Shown here piece after piece: positions 34,704 through 43,314 of a DNA stretch of 45,216 nucleotides (within the stretch, counting starts at the first letter, position 1; the number at the start of each line of letters is the position of its first letter). The stretch spans positions 1-45,216 of the forward strand of contig NZ_BMHE01000055.1 in NCBI RefSeq assembly GCF_014640555.1. Direction: 5' to 3'. The notes beneath the pieces are model-generated. The model worked only from the letters and a program-made list of their open reading frames with translations, was not told the origin of the DNA and searched no databases. Source of the DNA: Paenibacillus marchantiophytorum (GTDB taxonomy: Bacteria; Bacillota; Bacilli; Paenibacillales; NBRC-103111). Both the position numbers and the translations under genes were made by a program.

Positions 34704-35615
34704 TTAAAGAAAACGGCTTAAATCTTCTTGCCGCAGGAAGGTCATGAAGCTGACTGCCGATATCGGCAGCAGGGTAGAGTTCAAATAAATCGCATAAAAA
34801 CTGCGCTCAAAAGTAATATTTTCAATCGATTTCACTTTAAAAAGTCCCAAAGTCACTTCATGCTTCACCGATGATTGCGAAAGGATCGAGATGCCGAGGC
34901 CCGCTTCCACCGCTGATTTGATAGCTCCGGTGCTGCCAAGCTCCATGACGATCTTCATCGAGGAGCAGTCCATCTGGCAGCGTGCGAACTCCTCTTCCAT
35001 CACCCTTCTCGTCCCCGATCCCTGCTCGCGCAGCACGAACGGATACTTCAACAACTCTTCAAGCGTAACGACTTCCATGTCGGCTAACGGATGATCCGCT
35101 GGCACAATCAGCTTGAGCTCATCGCTGAGAATAGCTTCCGTATGGACATCCGGATGATGAATCGGCGCTTCTACAAGTCCGAAATTAAGTTGATGACCGA
35201 GCACCTCATCCAAAATCTGCGTCGTGTTCATCACTTTCATCGAAACCGAGATGTTCGGATAATCTTTGCTGAATGGTCCCAGCAGTCTTGGCAGGATATA
35301 TTCCCCCATGGTTAAGCTGGCGCCAAGCTGCAGCCGCCCTTCAATCATCTTCGTAAATTTGGACATCGCAACATCGGTTTCGCGAATAAGCTCGATACTG
35401 TTCTTGGCAAAAGGAATCAGAGCTCGTCCCGCTTCGGACAGTTCAATTTTCTTCGTGCTGCGGTGGAAGAGCTTCACGCCAAAATAGTCCTCTAGCGATT
35501 GCACCTGCATGGTCACAGCAGGCTGTGTCATATGTAAAGCTCCGGCGGCATGCGAAAAACTGCCTTTCTCCGCCACCGTATAAAAAATATGTAATTGATG
35601 AAAATTAAGTGCCAT
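34704..35615 (-). CDS. LysR family transcriptional regulator
   Basis: A 303-residue LysR regulator. Residues 1-60 form the winged helix (ALNFHQLHIFYTVAEKGSFS, then AAGALHMTQPAVTMQVQSLE); residues about 90-295 are the substrate-binding domain. The sequence resembles the CysL/YwfK and CbbR branch, but the ligand cannot be named. I use the ATG at 35613-35615 with GAGAGGCGGG upstream, leaving out a further open stretch of 24 codons. A TATAAT/TGGACG promoter (35640-35668) lies directly ahead. No divergent partner gene, the usual target, is seen next to it; its neighbours run in the same direction. Confidence 0.88.
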   Translation of the reverse strand: MALNFHQLHIFYTVAEKGSFSHAAGALHMTQPAVTMQVQSLEDYFGVKLFHRSTKKIELSEAGRALIPFAKNSIELIRETDVAMSKFTKMIEGRLQLGASLTMGEYILPRLLGPFSKDYPNISVSMKVMNTTQILDEVLGHQLNFGLVEAPIHHPDVHTEAILSDELKLIVPADHPLADMEVVTLEELLKYPFVLREQGSGTRRVMEEEFARCQMDCSSMKIVMELGSTGAIKSAVEAGLGISILSQSSVKHEVTLGLFKVKSIENITFERSFYAIYLNSTLLPISAVSFMTFLRQEDLSRFL

Positions 35616-35639
35616 AACTACCCGCCTCTCTTTGTATTC

Positions 35640-35668
35640 ATTATATGAAATAGAAGGTCCAACGTCCA
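35640..35668 (-). promoter_or_regulatory. Sigma-A promoter for the LysR gene
   Basis: -10 TATAAT (35640-35645) and -35 TGGACG (35663-35668) with a 17-nt spacer, 25 nt before the start codon. The -35 is weak. Confidence 0.5.
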
Positions 35669-35676
35669 TCAAGGCA

Positions 35677-35707
35677 CAAAAGAGCATGTCGGCATCGACA
35701 TACTCTT
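35677..35707 (-). terminator. Terminator of the 145-residue hypothetical gene
   Basis: Stem of about 11 bp with one mismatch (35681-35691 with 35696-35706, loop GCAT) ending in TTTT on the minus strand, 19 nt after the stop of the gene at 35726. Confidence 0.7.
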
Positions 35708-35725
35708 GGGCATTCAGCTATGCAA

Positions 35726-36163
35726 TTATCGACGTTTGCGGCTGTTCTTGATCAACGTCATCCGACGGGAATGCCGCAGCCAAGAGTAGTAAGACTTCAA
35801 ATCACGAAGCTCCATCGTTTCTGACATCCTTCCCAGGAATGTCACAATGATCATTTTGTGAAGCGGGTTCCCCACCAGATCCGTTTCATGCTCCAAATGA
35901 GAGAACTCCGCAACGACAACAAGATCATCATCAATGAGATAGACATCTTCTTCATTTCGATAATAAGGGACAATGCTATCGTTTTTAAGCTTTTCCCAGA
36001 GAAAAGCACAAATTTCCTCAAGTGAATTGTTGCTACTAGAAACACGATCTGTCCATCTCAGCTTCGCATGATTCGTGATCACGACATCCGCCACTTTCTT
36101 ATCCCCCAGCTGCACGAAAAATGGTTCATAAGTACTCCATCTTCCCATCACCTTGTCTTTCAT
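35726..36163 (-). CDS. Hypothetical protein, basic C-terminus
   Basis: A 145-residue soluble protein that I cannot place in a known family. It has a conserved-looking core: VITNHAKLRWTDRV near 30-42, a helical stretch with EEICAFLWEKL, and an alternating strand pattern (VYLIDDDLVVVAEF, MIIVTFLGRM) that suggests an alpha/beta fold, ending in a strongly basic tail (RHSRRM, NSRKRR). The basic end and the HAKLRW motif could suit nucleic acid binding, which is only a guess. The ATG at 36161-36163 has AAAGGGG about 8 nt upstream; a GTG two codons earlier is less likely. It stands alone between LysR and ylbG, with its own terminator. Confidence 0.75.
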   Translation of the reverse strand: MKDKVMGRWSTYEPFFVQLGDKKVADVVITNHAKLRWTDRVSSSNNSLEEICAFLWEKLKNDSIVPYYRNEEDVYLIDDDLVVVAEFSHLEHETDLVGNPLHKMIIVTFLGRMSETMELRDLKSYYSWLRHSRRMTLIKNSRKRR

Positions 36164-36330
36164 GATCACAACCCCTTTCCTACTAAAATGAGACCGTGTA
36201 CCTATTCCATAGCGGTGTGTAAGTTATACTTTACTTGATTATAACTAATTTTTCCATGTAAGAATATATAAAATTATTAATAACTATTTGTGAAATCATG
36301 AAAAAATGCTTATTTTCTAAAAATTCAAAA

Positions 36331-36358
36331 AATAAAAAAAGCTTCTTTCGAAGCTTTT
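36331..36358 (-). terminator. Terminator of ylbG
   Basis: Stem AAAAGCTTC/GAAGCTTTT (36337-36345 with 36350-36358, loop TTTC) followed by a T run on the minus strand, 18 nt after ylbG. The surrounding 36170-36330 is AT-rich and otherwise empty. Confidence 0.92.
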
Positions 36359-36375
36359 CGTTTTGCACTGCAGCC

Positions 36376-36639
36376 TCAAAGGGTGTAAAATCTAGTTTTG
36401 TCTGGCACATCACTACTGTATTCGGTTTTAATTTCATTGCGGTAAGACTTCTCTACCTTTTTGACGTAAGGAAGCTTCAAAAGGTTCCGTGTCGTCTCAT
36501 CTACTTTACTCGCATGTATATAAAGAACTGCATAATTCATTTTCTTTGAAATGTAGTGAAGCGAACCGAACCGTTCCAAATTTCTGGCGGCTTTAATATC
36601 GTTCACCCAAATGATAAGTCCGCTGCGCTCAATCATCAT
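36376..36639 (-). CDS. ylbG: YlbG family protein (DUF2129)
   Basis: An 87-residue protein with the DUF2129 pattern: hydrophobic strand SGLIIWVNDIKAARNLERFG near 6-25, then LHYISKKMNYAVLYIHAS and LLKLPYVKKVEKSYRNEIKT, ending with PDKTRFYTL. Its function is unknown, but it is commonly next to ylbF (ricF) in Bacillales. Here the asparaginase gene lies between them. The first of two adjacent ATG codons (36637-36639) has GAGGTAGC about 6 nt upstream and is preferred. It is divergent from asparaginase with a 47-nt gap. Confidence 0.9.
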   Translation of the reverse strand: MMIERSGLIIWVNDIKAARNLERFGSLHYISKKMNYAVLYIHASKVDETTRNLLKLPYVKKVEKSYRNEIKTEYSSDVPDKTRFYTL

Positions 36640-36686
36640 GATTGCTACCTCTTTTCAATAATCCTAATATGGAGTGATCCCTCAGC

Positions 36687-37691
36687 ATGAAGCCTTCTAA
36701 CACCATCATCCGCGTATATCGCGGAAGTATAACAGAAAGTATTCACCGCGTCCATCTCGCGGTCGTGAACGCCCAAGGAACGCTGCTGCATGAAGCTGGC
36801 GATCCCCAGTTCCTCACCTTCGCCCGTTCCACGGCGAAGCTCATTCAAGCGCTGCCGGTCATTGAATCCGGCGCGGCTGATCATTTCGGCTTGGATGAAG
36901 CCGAAATTGCCTTGTGCTGCGCTTCCCACAACGGGGAAGCTGAGCATGTGAGCACGGCCCAAGGCATACTGGGCAAGCTCGGGTTCCTGCATACGCACCT
37001 GCAGTGCGGTGCGCATGAGCCTTTCCACGCGCCTACCGCGCAAGCGATGCGCGAGCGGGGCGAAGCCCCTACCACCTTGCACAACAATTGCTCAGGCAAA
37101 CATTCGGGCATGCTGACGCTCTGCGCCCATCTGGAAGCTTCGCCGGATACGTACATGAGCTTGGAGCATCCCGTTCAACAGCTCATGCTGGAAGCCGTGT
37201 GTGCGATGTCCGAGATGCCCAAAGCGCAAATGCAGCTAGGCGTTGATGGCTGCGGAGTGCCGGTATTCGGCATGCCGATTCAGCATCTGGCTCTGGCTTT
37301 CGCAAGACTAGGGAGCCCTGATGCGCTAGCTGAAGCACGTGCAAACGCTTGCCAAAGAATTGTCGCCGCGGTGCGAAAATATCCTCAATTCCTCGCGGGA
37401 AGCGACCGCTTCGATACGCGATTAATCGAGGTTACCAAAGGCCGAATCATCGGTAAAATGGGAGCCGAAGGCATATTCGCGCTCACGATCCCGGAGAAGG
37501 GCTTGGGCTTCGTCCTGAAAATCGAGGACGGCAATCAACGCGCCTTATATCCGGCTGTCGTTGAAGCCTTGAAGCAGCTAAGCCTGCTCTCGGAATCGGA
37601 AGTCAGCGAACTTCGTTCCTTTCATACCCCAACCGTTCATAACTGGCAAGGTACCGAGGTCGGTATCATCCGCCCTGATTTCCAGCTTTAA
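36687..37691 (+). CDS. L-asparaginase of the Rhizobium type II (ReAV-like) family
   Basis: A 334-residue enzyme that should hydrolyse asparagine to aspartate and ammonia. It belongs to the class with a serine-hydrolase-like fold, not to the classical EcAI/EcAII fold. Visible marks are FARSTAKLIQALPVIESGA near 46-64 (an SxxK motif with Ser and Lys), CCASHNGE near 77, NNCSGKHSGMLTLC near 133 (second Lys, Cys) and QLGVDGCGVPVF near 183 (Cys of the metal site). The ATG at 36687 follows GGAG at about 12 nt. It is one of only three plus-strand genes here and sits between ylbG and ricF; its stop is 3 nt from that of ricF. Gene flow into this slot is likely but inferred. Confidence 0.9.
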   Translation: MKPSNTIIRVYRGSITESIHRVHLAVVNAQGTLLHEAGDPQFLTFARSTAKLIQALPVIESGAADHFGLDEAEIALCCASHNGEAEHVSTAQGILGKLGFLHTHLQCGAHEPFHAPTAQAMRERGEAPTTLHNNCSGKHSGMLTLCAHLEASPDTYMSLEHPVQQLMLEAVCAMSEMPKAQMQLGVDGCGVPVFGMPIQHLALAFARLGSPDALAEARANACQRIVAAVRKYPQFLAGSDRFDTRLIEVTKGRIIGKMGAEGIFALTIPEKGLGFVLKIEDGNQRALYPAVVEALKQLSLLSESEVSELRSFHTPTVHNWQGTEVGIIRPDFQL

Positions 37692-37694
37692 AAC

Positions 37695-38153
37695 TTAACC
37701 GCAATTGCCGCTGCAGCTCCCACCGGAACTGCAGCCTTTGCCGGTTGGCAGCGGATTATTGCTGGGCACTTTAATCGTATCCGAGACAGCGTGAGCAATC
37801 GTCGTGGATACCGTAAACAATAAATCGTCCAGGCGATCCTCGGCTTCCTTGAATTTGCGAACAGCTTCAACTTCTTGAAGCTTGTCCTGAATCTCGTTCA
37901 CAGCAGCCAAAGCTTGGTGATAGCTTGGGTGGTAATGCCCAAACCGCTCACACTCTTCGAAGGCATCTTTCTTTCTGGCAAAAACAGCTTTAAGTCCCTT
38001 TACTTCTTCACTATTATCAACTGCGTTCTTCCAATATAAATAATCTGCTACTTCTGCAGAGGAATTAATCATGTCACCCATGTCGTAAGCCTGCATAAGC
38101 ACGGCCGACATATCTATCGTATCTGCTTCCATTGTTTGTAACATACTTGCCAT
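37695..38153 (-). CDS. ricF: RicF (YlbF), regulator of sporulation, competence and biofilm
   Basis: RicF is part of the RicA-RicF-RicT (Y-complex), which in B. subtilis carries [4Fe-4S] clusters and aids RNase Y mRNA maturation and Spo0A phosphorylation. The 152-residue product has a helical YlbF domain (about 15-125; SAEVADYLYWKNAVDNSEEV, then HPSYHQALAAVNEIQDKLQ) and a Cys-rich tail, CSSGGSCSGNCG, where relatives hold cluster ligands. I use the ATG at 38151-38153, with GAGGAAGG about 6 nt upstream; a TTG one codon earlier is possible. It lies 119 nt after the helicase accessory gene and converges with asparaginase. Confidence 0.92.
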   Translation of the reverse strand: MASMLQTMEADTIDMSAVLMQAYDMGDMINSSAEVADYLYWKNAVDNSEEVKGLKAVFARKKDAFEECERFGHYHPSYHQALAAVNEIQDKLQEVEAVRKFKEAEDRLDDLLFTVSTTIAHAVSDTIKVPSNNPLPTGKGCSSGGSCSGNCG

Positions 38154-38272
38154 CAAATCCTTCCTCTCAAAGAGTAACTAACCACTCTACTATATCACAG
38201 TTCCCCAAGAGTTTCTTCCTTTTCTCTCTGCATCAAATTCCCTTGTCCTTCCCAAACGTTCCTGAACGATAT

Positions 38273-40297
38273 TTATCTGTATACGCCTTCATCGTTGATG
38301 CCTGGTAAAATTAATTTCATTTCTTCCCAATCTTCCCCTGTAAGCGCGATCTCCTGATATTCCTCAAGACCTTCCATGATCCAGCCTGTGCGTTCTTCCC
38401 GTAGATGACGCGGGATAATAACGCGGCTCTGCCCTTCTTTGCGAAGCTGAATAACACTCTTCCATTCGATCGCTTTGCGAATTATGTCCTTGCGTGTAGA
38501 ACTGTGATAAGCCCCGAAATCTTGCAACCAGCTTGCAGGGATCCCCTGCATGTCCGGATACACATCACCTTGCTGAGGAATGTGAGCATCCATGTCATAC
38601 AGCAGAATCACATCTTTGGAATAACACAAACCGTTCGTTCGCAAATCGGAAATTGATTCAGACAAAGAAACATCAGACGAGGCATCTTTTCGGCTGCTCT
38701 TAGGATTAAAGCCCATTTGCTCCAGGCATTTAGTTAGCAGCGGCAAATGCTTAGCGTCTGCAATAAAATCAGATTCGCCAATTCGCTGCCCAAGGAAAGA
38801 AGCGCATTTCTCGTTGCGCATAAGAGCATCAGCTACATCGCTCGAACGACAACGAAGCAGCGTAACTTCTTCCAGATACAGTTTCCCGACTTGATCTGCC
38901 CATTGCCGCAAAGTTACTGAGATAGGAGCAGGCACCTCATGATAAGCGTATGTTTCCAAAATACGCACGATCTCTTCGCCATCAATCCCTAATTCCCAGG
39001 CCCTGAACACACTTTCCTTCGTTAAATGATACGTGCGAACCAACTCTGTCGTGCGAAGCTCGGCCAAAGCCGCAATCGTCCATTCGGTGCGCAGCGGCAC
39101 ATCCGGCGGAAGCAGCAGCTCAAAATCAGGCTGCACATACATCGATGGCACCTTATCAGTCGCACCACTATTAAGCGGAACCTCTTCGCCGCTGCCTTCC
39201 CGGGCAGCTTCTGCGCTCGGCGGCAGCAGCCATCGAAACCACAGTTCATCATCCTGATCGGAGCCAATCTCAACAAAACCAAACAAGCGAAGCGGATTTA
39301 GCCACAAGGAGAAGATCGCTTCGCGAAGTGAACTCGAATCCTTGATCTGCGCGCTTTGCGTGCAAATCGATCTAACGCCTTGAATAAGCGCATCAATCTC
39401 GCACCACTGCTTTATTTCTGCTCTTTCCATCAAGGCCAGCGTATGCTGCAGCCAAACCGGAGCAGGCGTCATTAACTGACGCCAAATCAGATAGAGCCGC
39501 TTCTGCTGATGCTTGTAGCGACCTTGCAGCCAGGAGAGAGTCGCATCCTTCTGAAATAGATAGTGATTTCCATCGGAAGCTAGGCAGCCTAGCTGGATAG
39601 CCAACTCCAGCATGAGCGCCGCCCGATCATCATAAATCTCCCTGAACGCATAAGACAGTCCAGCCGAGCGCAGGATGTCCGGTGGCAGTTTCACATGCTG
39701 CGTGAGCTTTAGCAACTGTTTTTTGTGTAAAGTTCCCTTATTCGTCAATGGGAGAGCAGCCTGCTGGCTGCAAGCCGCCAAGAAATGAAACAGCTGCTGC
39801 GATAAACCTCTCGGGTGAGCCTGGAGATCCGCTTGCTCCAGTTCTGCATCAGGCCCAAGGAGCTCCATCTGAGGCTCTGTCTCGCTGTTTGCACGCAGCT
39901 GGACTGCTGGAAACAACAGCTGCTGCCAAGCTGCAAAGGCATCTTCTGGCAGCACAAGAAGCTGCTCCCCCCACGCTTTGCGAAAAGCGGCGACTACACC
40001 AAGCCTGCGCAGACCAATCAGGCCCACTGCCACTTGGGCGCCAGCCATCCGAACAACAGCTTGCTTGTCAAGCGCTTCGCGGGTAAACGGCTCACAACCG
40101 AATGCAGAGATAATCAGCCTAAGCGTTCGCCTTTCATCCGAAGATAAGTGCTCAGCCAGCGTGTTCAAATAAGTTGCGCCCGTTAGCAGCTCGGGCAGTG
40201 CAATGCCTTGGCTGTTGAACGAAGCGCACCATGGCTGAGACATAATAAGTTCCTTTAGCGCTGGGGGCATTTTCAACTCTATTTGTTCATACCTCAT
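38273..40297 (-). CDS. Helicase-associated protein (XPB/Ssl2 N-terminal-like domain)
   Basis: A 674-residue protein found paired with bacterial XPB-type helicases. It is largely helical; the stretch about 395-560 (YVQPDFELLLPPDVPLRTEW, then ELVRTYHLTKESVFRAWELG) fits the Helicase_C_3 / XPB-Ssl2 N-terminal-like family. No Walker motif is present, so it is not itself a helicase; a DNA-contact or regulatory role for the neighbouring XPB is likely. I chose the ATG at 40295-40297 (MRYEQIELKM), which overlaps the XPB stop by 11 nt; a further 19 codons upstream lie inside XPB. The ribosome binding site is poor, so translation is probably coupled. Function unproven. Confidence 0.85.
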   Translation of the reverse strand: MRYEQIELKMPPALKELIMSQPWCASFNSQGIALPELLTGATYLNTLAEHLSSDERRTLRLIISAFGCEPFTREALDKQAVVRMAGAQVAVGLIGLRRLGVVAAFRKAWGEQLLVLPEDAFAAWQQLLFPAVQLRANSETEPQMELLGPDAELEQADLQAHPRGLSQQLFHFLAACSQQAALPLTNKGTLHKKQLLKLTQHVKLPPDILRSAGLSYAFREIYDDRAALMLELAIQLGCLASDGNHYLFQKDATLSWLQGRYKHQQKRLYLIWRQLMTPAPVWLQHTLALMERAEIKQWCEIDALIQGVRSICTQSAQIKDSSSLREAIFSLWLNPLRLFGFVEIGSDQDDELWFRWLLPPSAEAAREGSGEEVPLNSGATDKVPSMYVQPDFELLLPPDVPLRTEWTIAALAELRTTELVRTYHLTKESVFRAWELGIDGEEIVRILETYAYHEVPAPISVTLRQWADQVGKLYLEEVTLLRCRSSDVADALMRNEKCASFLGQRIGESDFIADAKHLPLLTKCLEQMGFNPKSSRKDASSDVSLSESISDLRTNGLCYSKDVILLYDMDAHIPQQGDVYPDMQGIPASWLQDFGAYHSSTRKDIIRKAIEWKSVIQLRKEGQSRVIIPRHLREERTGWIMEGLEEYQEIALTGEDWEEMKLILPGINDEGVYR

Positions 40298-42002
40298 GAT
40301 ATGTATGTATCCCTTCTTGACCTTTCGTTCCTTGACCCCAATAGGTAATCGCATATTCGTATCCTTGCTCGACCAGAAAAAGCTGCCGCTTCAAGGCAAA
40401 ATCCTGTTCCTTCGTGTCCTCGCTGATTAACGAGTAGAAGACAGCCGTATTCGCCGCGCCTTCCTTTTTGGGGCGGAGGATCCTACCAAGCCGCTGCGCC
40501 TCCTCTTGACGCGAACCATAGCTGCCCGATACTTGAATAGCTACCGCGGCATCAGGCAGGTCCACGGCAAAATTGGCGACCTTGGATACAATAAGCAGCG
40601 GCAATTGCCCCTTTTTAAACTGCTCATACAGTTCTTCCCTGCTATCATAAGGCATGCTGCCGCTGATCATAGGCGCTCCCGTGTGAGCAGCAATATGCGC
40701 TAACTGGTCGAGATATTGACCGATAATGAGCGTTGGTTCATTGGCATGCCGAACAAGCAAATGAGAGATGACATCCAGCTTGGCCGTATTTTCCCCGGCA
40801 ATCCTGAACTGCTGTCTAGCTCCGGAAGCGCCATAATGATCACGATCCATGCCTGAAAGCGGTACGCGCACTTCCTGACAAGTCACCTTCGCGATCCAGC
40901 CCATCGACTCTAGTTCTTTCCAAGCCATGTCATATTTCTTAGGGCCTACGAGTGAGAAAACATCCTCCTCCCGGCCATCTTCCCTAATTAAAGTAGCCGT
41001 TAATCCGAGTCTGCGCGTTGCCTGAATCTCAGCAGTAGCGCGGAATACCGGAGCTGGCAGCAGATGAACCTCATCATAAATAATGAGCCCCCATTCTCGC
41101 TGACTGAACAGTCCCATATGCGAAAATTCATCTTCCTTCTTGCCTCGATGAGTCAAAATCTGATACGTAGCGATCGTAATCGGCTTTACTTCTTTGGACG
41201 AACCGGAGTATTCCCCAACTTGATCTTGGTCCAGTCCCGTTTTGCTCAGAATCTCTCGTTTCCACTGCTTCACAGATGTAACATTGGATGTAAGAATCAA
41301 TGTGGCGCACTTACACCTCGCCATGGCCGCTATCCCCACAACGGTTTTCCCGGCACCGCAAGGCAATACCAACACACCGCTTCCTTCGACATCTATGCGA
41401 TGAAACGCATCGACCGCCTGCTTCTGATAATCCCGCAGCTGAAACGGAGTTTCAGCCTCATCATCATCTCTAAGCGCAATCGGCAGAAACTCGCCTTGAC
41501 GATAGGCGGCCAGATCCTCAACAGGGTACCCGAGTCTCGTTAGCTCCTGTTTCAGAATCCCTCTGGAAACAGGAGAAATAGCAATAGCCCGCTCACCGCG
41601 GGTATCTTCTACATATTTTTTCAAAGAGTCATACGCACATATTTCTTTAAGAACTACCGTGTCATCACTGACCAGATAGAGCTCATTTCCGACATCCTCC
41701 ATGCGCAGCAGGCCATATCTTTGGGCATATTTGCGGATACTGCTAAGTACAGATGTCGGAACGCCAAACTTCGCATACTTCTGCAAGCAGGCCGATATTT
41801 GATCGACTGGCATACCCGCGGCAGCTGCATTCCATAGAGATAAGGGCGTGATCCGATACGTGTGGAGATGCTCTGGGCTTTTGATCAAATCCGCGAAACG
41901 AGACAGCTCGCCTCTAACGGCTTCGAAATCAGCATGATGCGTTTCCAATAAAATCGACAAATCACTCTGTACGATCAGAGGAAGGTTAGGATCCCAAGAC
42001 AA
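40287..42002 (-). CDS. XPB-type DNA repair helicase
   Basis: A 571-residue superfamily 2 helicase of the XPB/Ssl2 type, a 3'-5' helicase that unwinds DNA. An N-terminal damage-recognition-like domain (about 1-175) precedes the core: Walker A LPCGAGKT at 213-220, DEVH at 310-313, LGLTATLIREDGREED with the XPB RED motif at 340-342, then the second RecA domain with SGSMPYDSREELYEQF, VANFAVDLPDA and AQRLGRILRPK. The TTG at 42000-42002 has AAGGAGGT about 10 nt upstream. It overlaps the next gene by 11 nt. Archaeal XPB pairs with the nuclease Bax1; here the partner is the helicase-associated protein, as in mycobacteria. Confidence 0.94.
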   Translation of the reverse strand: MSWDPNLPLIVQSDLSILLETHHADFEAVRGELSRFADLIKSPEHLHTYRITPLSLWNAAAAGMPVDQISACLQKYAKFGVPTSVLSSIRKYAQRYGLLRMEDVGNELYLVSDDTVVLKEICAYDSLKKYVEDTRGERAIAISPVSRGILKQELTRLGYPVEDLAAYRQGEFLPIALRDDDEAETPFQLRDYQKQAVDAFHRIDVEGSGVLVLPCGAGKTVVGIAAMARCKCATLILTSNVTSVKQWKREILSKTGLDQDQVGEYSGSSKEVKPITIATYQILTHRGKKEDEFSHMGLFSQREWGLIIYDEVHLLPAPVFRATAEIQATRRLGLTATLIREDGREEDVFSLVGPKKYDMAWKELESMGWIAKVTCQEVRVPLSGMDRDHYGASGARQQFRIAGENTAKLDVISHLLVRHANEPTLIIGQYLDQLAHIAAHTGAPMISGSMPYDSREELYEQFKKGQLPLLIVSKVANFAVDLPDAAVAIQVSGSYGSRQEEAQRLGRILRPKKEGAANTAVFYSLISEDTKEQDFALKRQLFLVEQGYEYAITYWGQGTKGQEGIHTYHEV

Positions 42003-42117
42003 TCGCGTGCCACCTCCTTTTTACCCTTAGTATGAAAGGAAAGCACTTGATTTAAACATAGATGAATGAATTAACTGAGCGCCGAAAAAGGGATCGTTGG
42101 TGAAGGCTGCCGAAACG

Positions 42118-42156
42118 CAAAAATGGGCAGCTAGCGATCTTACCGCTAAACTACCC
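42118..42156 (-). terminator. Terminator after the Gfo/Idh gene pair
   Basis: Long imperfect stem on the minus strand (42144-42156 with 42125-42136, loop of about 7 nt) followed by ATTTTTG. It separates the dehydrogenase pair from the XPB operon; the rest of 42003-42224 has no feature. Confidence 0.7.
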
Positions 42157-42224
42157 AAATGCAAACTGCAAATGCAATTAGACTATCACACCAATGAAGG
42201 CCTTTATGGATTCAATATGCAAAT

Positions 42225-43298
42225 CTACTCCACACGAACCGCTTTCTCTTGAGCAAGCAAACAAAGCTCTGCTGCTTTAAAGGTATGCGCCTGTGTCATG
42301 GCATGCTCTGTCCCATGCAGACAATCCAAGATCAACTGGCCAAAGAATGGAAAGCCAACTTGCCCATGCAGGCTGTAGTGCTTTTCCCCTTGTTGGTTGA
42401 CAAGGTACAACTGATCCCCTTGCGGATCGCGAGCGATGTCGATATATTTGCGAAGCTCGATGTACCCTTCGGTTCCAAGAATCACCGTACGACCGTCGCC
42501 CCAAGTTCCCAAACCGCTCGGTGTCAACCAATCCACACGGAAGTAGTTCGTTGCCCCATTGTCCCCAATCAAAGTCGCGTCGCCGAAATCCTCCAGCTCC
42601 GGGTAATCCTTTGCATGGTAATTCGCCACCTTGCTGCTGGCAATCGTAGCATCCTTACACCCTGCATAGTACAGGAACTGTTCAATTTGATGACTGCCGA
42701 TGTCACAAAGAATACCGCCGTAATTTTCCTTTTTGAAAAACCAATCCGGACGACCTGCTGCGCCCAATCGATGAGGTCCTAGACCAATCACTTGCACAAC
42801 GCGGCCGATGGCACCCTCTTCAATCAGCTGACCCGCAAAAACGGCACTCTCCACATGTAGACGCTCACTGAAATACACAGCGAATTTACGGCCTGTTTCT
42901 GCGACCTTCGCTTTGGCGGCAGCAAGCTGATCCAGCGTAGTGAACGGCGCTTTATCTGTAAAATAATCCTTGCCATGATCCATAGCTCGAATGCCAAGCG
43001 CTCCCCGTTCTGAAGGGACAGCAGCTGAAGCGACCAGCTTGACTTCTGTATCATCGAAGATTTCCTGTTCCGATGCTGCTACTTTGACGTGTGGATATTT
43101 CTCAACGAAAGCTTGTACTTTAGCTGGATCTCGGTCATACACCCATTTCAGTTCTGCGCCTGCTTCTTGCAAACCATTGCACATCCCATAGATATGCCCA
43201 TGATCCAAGGCTATTGCCGCGAAGACGAACTCGCCTTTTTGTACGACAATATTCGGCTTACCTTTTGGTGCGTAATTCATTCCATCGCTTTTTTGCAT
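42225..43298 (-). CDS. Gfo/Idh/MocA family oxidoreductase
   Basis: A 357-residue NAD(P)-dependent dehydrogenase of the Gfo/Idh/MocA family, which act on sugars, inositols and similar polyols. It has an N-terminal Rossmann fold (VFAAIALDHGHIYGMCNGLQ near 26-46, DRDPAKVQAF) and the catalytic half, though the cofactor loop has LDHGH instead of the usual GxGxxG, and the usual EKP motif reads DKAPF near 112-116. The GGILCDIGSHQIEQFLYYAG segment holds the family Asp and His. The ATG at 43296-43298 has AGGAG about 7 nt upstream. It follows the other dehydrogenase gene by 16 nt. The substrate cannot be named. Confidence 0.85.
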   Translation of the reverse strand: MQKSDGMNYAPKGKPNIVVQKGEFVFAAIALDHGHIYGMCNGLQEAGAELKWVYDRDPAKVQAFVEKYPHVKVAASEQEIFDDTEVKLVASAAVPSERGALGIRAMDHGKDYFTDKAPFTTLDQLAAAKAKVAETGRKFAVYFSERLHVESAVFAGQLIEEGAIGRVVQVIGLGPHRLGAAGRPDWFFKKENYGGILCDIGSHQIEQFLYYAGCKDATIASSKVANYHAKDYPELEDFGDATLIGDNGATNYFRVDWLTPSGLGTWGDGRTVILGTEGYIELRKYIDIARDPQGDQLYLVNQQGEKHYSLHGQVGFPFFGQLILDCLHGTEHAMTQAHTFKAAELCLLAQEKAVRVE

Positions 43299-43314
43299 GT
43301 CCGAACTCCTCCAC

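Noticed and set aside
36231..36437. Minus-strand open frame of 68 codons downstream of ylbG
   Set aside because: It is AT-rich low-complexity sequence running through the ylbG terminator, with no ribosome binding site.
42118..42160. tRNA-like stretch on the minus strand, with GTAGTTTAGCGGTAAGAT resembling a D-arm
   Set aside because: No T-arm, anticodon stem or CCA end follows; a hairpin with a T run explains it as a terminator.
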